From Micromonosporaceae bacterium KJ-029 (GTDB lineage: Bacteria; Actinomycetota; Actinomycetes; Mycobacteriales; Micromonosporaceae): a DNA stretch of 64,000 nt. Positions 58,760-64,000 of the stretch are shown piece after piece. The stretch covers positions 62,001-126,000 of the forward strand of contig BIFP01000051.1 of the NCBI GenBank assembly GCA_005402585.1. Direction: 5' to 3'. The translations under genes and the position numbers were made by a program. Each line of letters starts with the position of its first letter. Position 1 is the stretch's first letter. Below the pieces are notes generated by a model. The model made no database searches and was not told the DNA's origin. It was given only the letters and a program-made list of their open reading frames with translations.

Positions 58760-59761
58760 ATGAGGAACATGCGAATGCCGATGGCGCGTCGACGCGCCAT
58801 CGCGGTCGTCGCCGCCGTGCTGCTCGCCGGCAGCGTGGCGGCCTGCGGCAACAGCGACACCGGCAGCGACGGCGGTGACGACGGCAAGATCGTCCTGGGC
58901 TTCTCCCAGGTCGGCGCGGAGAGCGGCTGGCGGACGGCCAACACCAACTCCATCAAGGAGGCGGCTGCCGAGGCGGGCATCGAGCTGAAGTTCGACGACG
59001 CCCAGCAGAAGCAGGAGAACCAGATCAAGGCCATCCGCAACTACATCCAGCAGAAGGTCGACGTGATCGCCTTCTCGCCGGTGGTGGAGTCCGGTTGGGA
59101 CACCGTGCTCAAGGAGGCCAAGGACGCCGGCATCCCGGTCATCCTGACCGACCGCGCGGTGGACTCGGCCGACAAGTCGTTGTACAAGACCTTCCTCGGC
59201 TCGGACTTCGTCAAGGAAGGCCGGCTGTCGGGGGAGTGGCTGATCGAGAACAAGAAGGATGCGGCCGGCGACGTGAACATCGTCGAGCTGCAGGGCACCA
59301 CCGGTTCGGCCCCGGCCAACGACCGCAAGAAGGGCTTCGCCGAGGCGATCGCGGCCGACCCCAAACTGAAGGTCATCGCCTCCCAGACGGGTGACTTCAC
59401 CCGCGCCGGCGGCAAGCAGGTCATGGAGCAGTTCCTGAAGGCCCACCCGAAGATCGACGTGCTCTTCGCGCACAACGACGACATGGGTCTCGGTGCCCTG
59501 GAGGCGATCACCGCGGCGGGCAAGGTGCCCGGCCAGGACATCACCATCATCACCATCGACGCGGTCAAGGACGGTATGCAGGCCCTGGCCGACGGCAAGT
59601 TCAACTTCATCGCGGAGTGCAGCCCGCTGCTCGGGCCCCAGCTGATGGACCTGGCCAAGAAGGTTCACGCCGGCGAGGAGGTGCCGCCCCGGATCGAGAC
59701 CGAGGAGACCACCTTCACCCAGGAGCAGGCCAAGGAGGCCCTGCCCAACCGCAAGTACTGA
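58760..59761 (+). CDS. ytfQ: YtfQ-type sugar-binding lipoprotein (arabinose/galactofuranose class)
   Basis: A 333-residue Peripla_BP_4 protein. The lipobox is VAAC (Cys29). The mature part is strikingly YtfQ-like: LGFSQVGAESGWRTANTNSI, QQKQENQIKAIRNYIQQKVD, NIVELQGTTGSAPANDRKKG and VLFAHNDDMGLGALEAI. YtfQ binds galactofuranose in E. coli, while relatives in arabinose loci import L-arabinose. GAGGAGA precedes ATG 58760. Being flanked by araBD and araA, it most likely binds L-arabinose, perhaps as the furanose. Confidence 0.88.
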   Translation: MRNMRMPMARRRAIAVVAAVLLAGSVAACGNSDTGSDGGDDGKIVLGFSQVGAESGWRTANTNSIKEAAAEAGIELKFDDAQQKQENQIKAIRNYIQQKVDVIAFSPVVESGWDTVLKEAKDAGIPVILTDRAVDSADKSLYKTFLGSDFVKEGRLSGEWLIENKKDAAGDVNIVELQGTTGSAPANDRKKGFAEAIAADPKLKVIASQTGDFTRAGGKQVMEQFLKAHPKIDVLFAHNDDMGLGALEAITAAGKVPGQDITIITIDAVKDGMQALADGKFNFIAECSPLLGPQLMDLAKKVHAGEEVPPRIETEETTFTQEQAKEALPNRKY

Positions 59762-59853
59762 TCGACGCCCGGGGTCGCCGCGCTGACGTGGCGGCCCCGC
59801 CGCGTCGCCCAACTCCCCACGGGCTGGGCGCCTGGCCCGACATCCCCGTGCCA

Positions 59854-59891
59854 CGCCCGCCCGGTCGGCCCCACGGCCGGCCGGGCGGGCG
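59854..59891 (+). terminator. Hairpin after the ytfQ-type gene
   Basis: A 17-bp stem with one G-U pair (CGCCCGCCCGGTCGGCC at 59854-59870 with 59875-59891) in the 187-nt gap before the ATPase gene. The same arrangement as after chvE. Confidence 0.6.
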
Positions 59892-59948
59892 CAGCGGGGG
59901 CGCCGTGGCTCCTCCGTATCGACAGAACCCAGAAGAGGATCCGATGGG

Positions 59949-61486
<1,538 letters not shown>

Positions 61487-61490
<4 letters not shown>

Positions 61491-62548
61491 ACCGAATCAA
61501 GCCCCTGCTGGGTCACCGGCTGTTCTGGCCGGTCGCCGTGCTCGCGGTGATGCTGGTGGCGAACACGATCTACCGCCCCGGCTTCCTGTCCATCGAGGTC
61601 AACAACGGCCACCTCTACGGCACTCCGATCGACATCCTCCGGTTGAGCGCGCCGCTGATCCTGGTCGCACTCGGCATGACCCTGGTCATCTCCACCGGTG
61701 GCATCGACCTGTCGGTCGGTTCGATCTGCGCCATCAGCGGTGCCGTCGCCTGCCTCTACATCAGCAAGGCGCCCGACCAGAACAGCTTCGGGATGGTGTT
61801 GACCGCCCTGGCCATGGCCCTCGGGGTGGCGCTGGTACTCGGCGCGTGGAACGGCGTACTGGTCTCCGTCATCGGTATCCAGCCGATCATCGCCACGCTC
61901 ATCCTGATGGTGGCCGGCCGGGGGCTCGCGCAACTGATCACCGAGGGCCAGATCATCACCATCAACTCCGGGCCGTACCGGGCGATCGGTCTGGGCCATT
62001 TCCTGACCCTGCCGCTGGCGATCTTCATCGCGCTGGGCGCGGCCCTGCTCGTCGCGGCGTTCACCCGCCGTACCGCCCTCGGCATGATCATCGAGTCGGT
62101 GGGCGGCAACCGCGAGGCCAGCCGCCTGGCCGGCATCCGGTCGGGCCGGGTCGTCTTCCTCGTCTACGTCGTCAGCGCCGCCTGTGCCGCCATCGCCGGC
62201 TTCATGATGACCGCCAACGTCTCCAGCGCCGACGGCAACGCCGCCGGCCTCTGGGTGGAACTCGACGCGATCCTCGCGGTCGTCATCGGTGGCACGTCCC
62301 TGGCCGGCGGCCGGTTCTACCTGAGCGGCACCATCCTCGGCGCCCTGATCATCCAGACCCTCACCACGACGGTGTACGCCATGAACATCTCACCGCAGAC
62401 GGCGCTGCTGTTCAAAGCGGTCGTCGTCATCGCCGTCTGCCTCGTCCAGGCGCCGGCCTTCCGGGCCAGGTTCAGCCGTCGCAGGCGCGGCACCCCACCC
62501 CCGCCGGCCCCGTCGCCGCAGCGGCAGAAGGAGGAGGTGCCGGCATGA
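61487..62548 (+). CDS. ytfT: YtfT-type sugar ABC permease
   Basis: A 353-residue CUT2 permease: ISTGGIDLSVGSICAISGAV, VIGIQPIIATLILMVAGRGL, SVGGNREASRLAGIRSGRVV and GGTSLAGGRFYLSGTILGAL. A Pro-rich cytoplasmic tail (RRRRGTPPPPAPSPQRQKE) ends the protein. GTG 61487 overlaps the ATPase stop with GGGAGGAGG upstream. In this importer class two different permeases form the channel; the second follows after the junction element. Confidence 0.9.
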
Positions 62549-62630
62549 GCGAGCGTGGGCGAGCGAATCATCCGCTCAGGGCGGCGGTGCCTCATGGTGG
62601 CACGGAGCGAAGCGGAGGGCCGGCATGAGC
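62539..62630 (+). repeat. Start-codon junction element, copy B
   Basis: GTGCCGGCATGAGC at the end of the ytfT-type gene is repeated as GGGCCGGCATGAGC 80 nt later at the start of the yjfF-type gene. The DNA between shares CTCAGGGCG, GGTGC, TCA and GCCGGCATGAGC blocks with copy A at 36219-36301. The outer repeats look like a target duplication of the stop/start junction. Confidence 0.6.
62545..62628 (+). CDS. 27-residue leader peptide within the junction element
   Basis: ATG 62545 overlaps the ytfT stop (ATGA), and its own TGA overlaps the ATG of the yjfF-type gene (ATGA). The product, MSERGRANHPLRAAVPHGGT plus ERSGGPA, is basic and resembles the N-terminal extension encoded by copy A. GGAGGAGG stands upstream. 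It is most simply explained as keeping the two permease genes translationally coupled across the insert; a function for the peptide itself is not implied. Confidence 0.5.
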   Translation: MSERGRANHPLRAAVPHGGTERSGGPA

Positions 62631-63614
62631 ACCACTTCACTGACCACTGGGCCGAGTTGGGCCAAGGTGCCCCGGCGGCACGTGCCGGTCCTGGCCACCC
62701 TCGCCCTGCTCCTGGTCATGTACGGCATCGGCGTGTCCCAGTACCGGGCGTTCTCCAACGTCCAGGTCGTCTTCAACGTCTTCATCGACAACGGGTTCCT
62801 GCTCGTCGTCGCGGTCGGGATGACCTTCGTGATCCTCACCGGAGGCATCGACCTGTCGGTCGGCTCGGTGGTCGCGATGACGGCGATGGTCTCGGCGTGG
62901 CTGCTCCAGTCGGGTCTGCCGGCGTTGCTGGTGCTGGTCGTCGCGCTGCTCATCGGGCCGACGCTCGGGTTTCTGATGGGCTGCGCGATCCACTTCTTCG
63001 ACATCCAACCGTTCATCGTCACCCTCGCCGGGATGTTCTTCGCCCGGGGCATGTGCACCTTCATCAGCAACGCCTCGATCCCCATCACCGACGGCTTCTG
63101 GACCACGATGTCGCAGTACCGGATCGGGGATCCGCGGGGCAACTTCGTCTCGGTCAGCGTGCTCGTCGCGTTCGCCGTGGTCCTCGTCGCCGCCTACGTG
63201 TTGGCGTACACCCGCCTCGGCCGTAACGTCTACGCGATCGGTGGCAACCCGCAGTCGGCACTGCTGATGGGTCTGCCGGTGGGCCGTACCCGGATCGCGG
63301 TGTACACCATCAGCGGGCTGTGCTCGGCGATCGGCGGGATCCTGCTGTCGTTCTACACCCTCTCCGGGGCGCCGCTGATCGGCGTCGGAATGGAACTCGA
63401 CGTGATCGCGGCCGTCGTCATCGGTGGCACCGTCCTCACCGGTGGCTCGGGCTACGTCTTCGGCACCGTGCTCGGGGTGCTGGTGCTCGGCGTGATCCAG
63501 ACCCTGATCACCTTCGACGGAAGCCTCAACTCCTGGTGGACGAAGATCGTGATCGGCGGCCTGCTCTTCGCGTTCATCCTGCTCCAGCGCCTCATCGGCA
63601 TCCGCTACAAGTGA
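62625..63614 (+). CDS. yjfF: YjfF-type sugar ABC permease
   Basis: A 329-residue CUT2 permease: LTGGIDLSVGSVVAMTAMVS, HFFDIQPFIVTLAGMFFARG, YAIGGNPQSALLMGLPVGRT and GGTVLTGGSGYVFGTVLGVL. It is the partner of the YtfT-type subunit. It has no good ribosome-binding site of its own next to ATG 62625 (a GCGGAGG lies 10-16 nt upstream), so coupling to the overlapping leader peptide is likely important. Confidence 0.9.
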   Translation: MSTTSLTTGPSWAKVPRRHVPVLATLALLLVMYGIGVSQYRAFSNVQVVFNVFIDNGFLLVVAVGMTFVILTGGIDLSVGSVVAMTAMVSAWLLQSGLPALLVLVVALLIGPTLGFLMGCAIHFFDIQPFIVTLAGMFFARGMCTFISNASIPITDGFWTTMSQYRIGDPRGNFVSVSVLVAFAVVLVAAYVLAYTRLGRNVYAIGGNPQSALLMGLPVGRTRIAVYTISGLCSAIGGILLSFYTLSGAPLIGVGMELDVIAAVVIGGTVLTGGSGYVFGTVLGVLVLGVIQTLITFDGSLNSWWTKIVIGGLLFAFILLQRLIGIRYK

Positions 63615-63641
63615 CCGCCCCTCTCGCGGAAGGCAACGCCC

Positions 63642-64000
63642 ATGGCAAGACACCCTGAACCCGAGGTCTGGTTTCTCACCGGAAGCCAGGCCATGTACGG
63701 CGAGGACACGCTCCGGCAGGTGGCCGACCAGTCCCGTCAGATCGCCGCCCTGCTCGACGACTCGCCGCACATCCCCGCCCGGGTGGTCTGGAAGCCGGTC
63801 CTGACCACCAGCGCCGACATCCTGGAGGTCTGCCGGGATGCCGCCGTACACGGGGCGGTCGGGGTCATCGCGTGGATGCACACCTTCTCACCCGCGAAGA
63901 TGTGGATCGCCGGCCTGGACGCGTTGCAGACACCGTTGCTGCACCTGCACACCCAGGCGAACCGCGTGCTGCCGTGGTCCGAGATCGACATGGACTTCAT
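63642..64000 (+). CDS. araA: L-arabinose isomerase (5' part)
   Basis: The first 119 codons are inside the window; the gene runs off the right edge. The N-terminal EVWFLTGSQAMYGEDTLRQV and GVIAWMHTFSPAKMWIAGLD followed by LQTPLLHLHTQANRVLPWSE are diagnostic of AraA. It converts L-arabinose to L-ribulose, the substrate of the araB product. GGAAGG precedes ATG 63642, 27 nt after the permease stop. Confidence 0.95.
   Translation, partial: MARHPEPEVWFLTGSQAMYGEDTLRQVADQSRQIAALLDDSPHIPARVVWKPVLTTSADILEVCRDAAVHGAVGVIAWMHTFSPAKMWIAGLDALQTPLLHLHTQANRVLPWSEIDMDF

Overview
The window is very GC-rich, with short intergenic gaps, many GTG starts, stop/start overlaps (ATGA, GTGA) and lipoprotein solute-binding proteins. 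This points to an actinomycete. The overall gene style and a GTTAAGAAGGGGCCC-type intergenic repeat suggest Micromonospora or a close relative; this is inference, since no rRNA or other marker gene is present. The content is almost entirely nutrient import and sugar catabolism. I saw no tRNA, rRNA, insertion sequence, phage or CRISPR array.

Layout. 1-10 kb: a decayed AbiEii-type nucleotidyltransferase, a methyltransferase, an ArsR/SRPBCC pair, an ECF-like sigma factor with a membrane partner, a SWIM zinc-finger/DUF6493-type pair and a Bcr/CflA-type drug exporter. 10-15 kb: a polyol operon (DeoR regulator, solute-binding protein, two permeases, zinc alcohol dehydrogenase). 15-17 kb: a divergent MFS/MerR pair. 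16.8-29.7 kb: an L-fucose region. A nine-enzyme/transport operon plus a terminal FadR-family regulator runs leftward, and a secreted GH95 alpha-L-fucosidase gene runs rightward from the same control region. 29.8-31.6 kb: an M23 peptidase and two small proteins. 31.8-37.3 kb: a complete Dpp/Opp-type importer. 37.6-41.3 kb: sulfate importer genes (sulfate-binding protein, cysT, cysW, cysA). 41.4-48.0 kb: a LacI-controlled oligosaccharide importer divergent from a glycogen-debranching-type enzyme. 48.2-49.8 kb: a TetR/quinone-oxidoreductase pair. 50.3-55.7 kb: chvE-mmsA-mmsB importer and a ROK regulator. 56.2-64 kb: araB-araD, a YtfQRT/YjfF-type importer and the start of araA.

How the parts work together. 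The fucose genes encode secretion of a fucosidase, uptake of fucose, and the complete non-phosphorylative route (dehydrogenase, lactonase, dehydratase, second dehydrogenase, diketo-acid hydrolase). Two near-identical ACATCSGATG palindromes lie between the two divergent units. The arabinose side combines kinase, epimerase and isomerase with two sugar importers. The promoters of the chvE and araB transcription units carry the same TGTGAGCGYTAACA operator over the -10 box, so one LacI-type repressor probably controls both; its gene is not obvious here. The two CUT1 importers (polyol, oligosaccharide) have no ATPase gene and must share one encoded elsewhere.

Most unusual observations: a short element sitting exactly at operon stop/start junctions and duplicating the ATGAGC start (near 36.23 and 62.55 kb, possible fragment at 34.3 kb); a frameshift that splits the fucose importer ATPase, whose second domain also lacks the normal Walker B residues; and a perfect 17-bp inverted repeat after the fucosidase gene.
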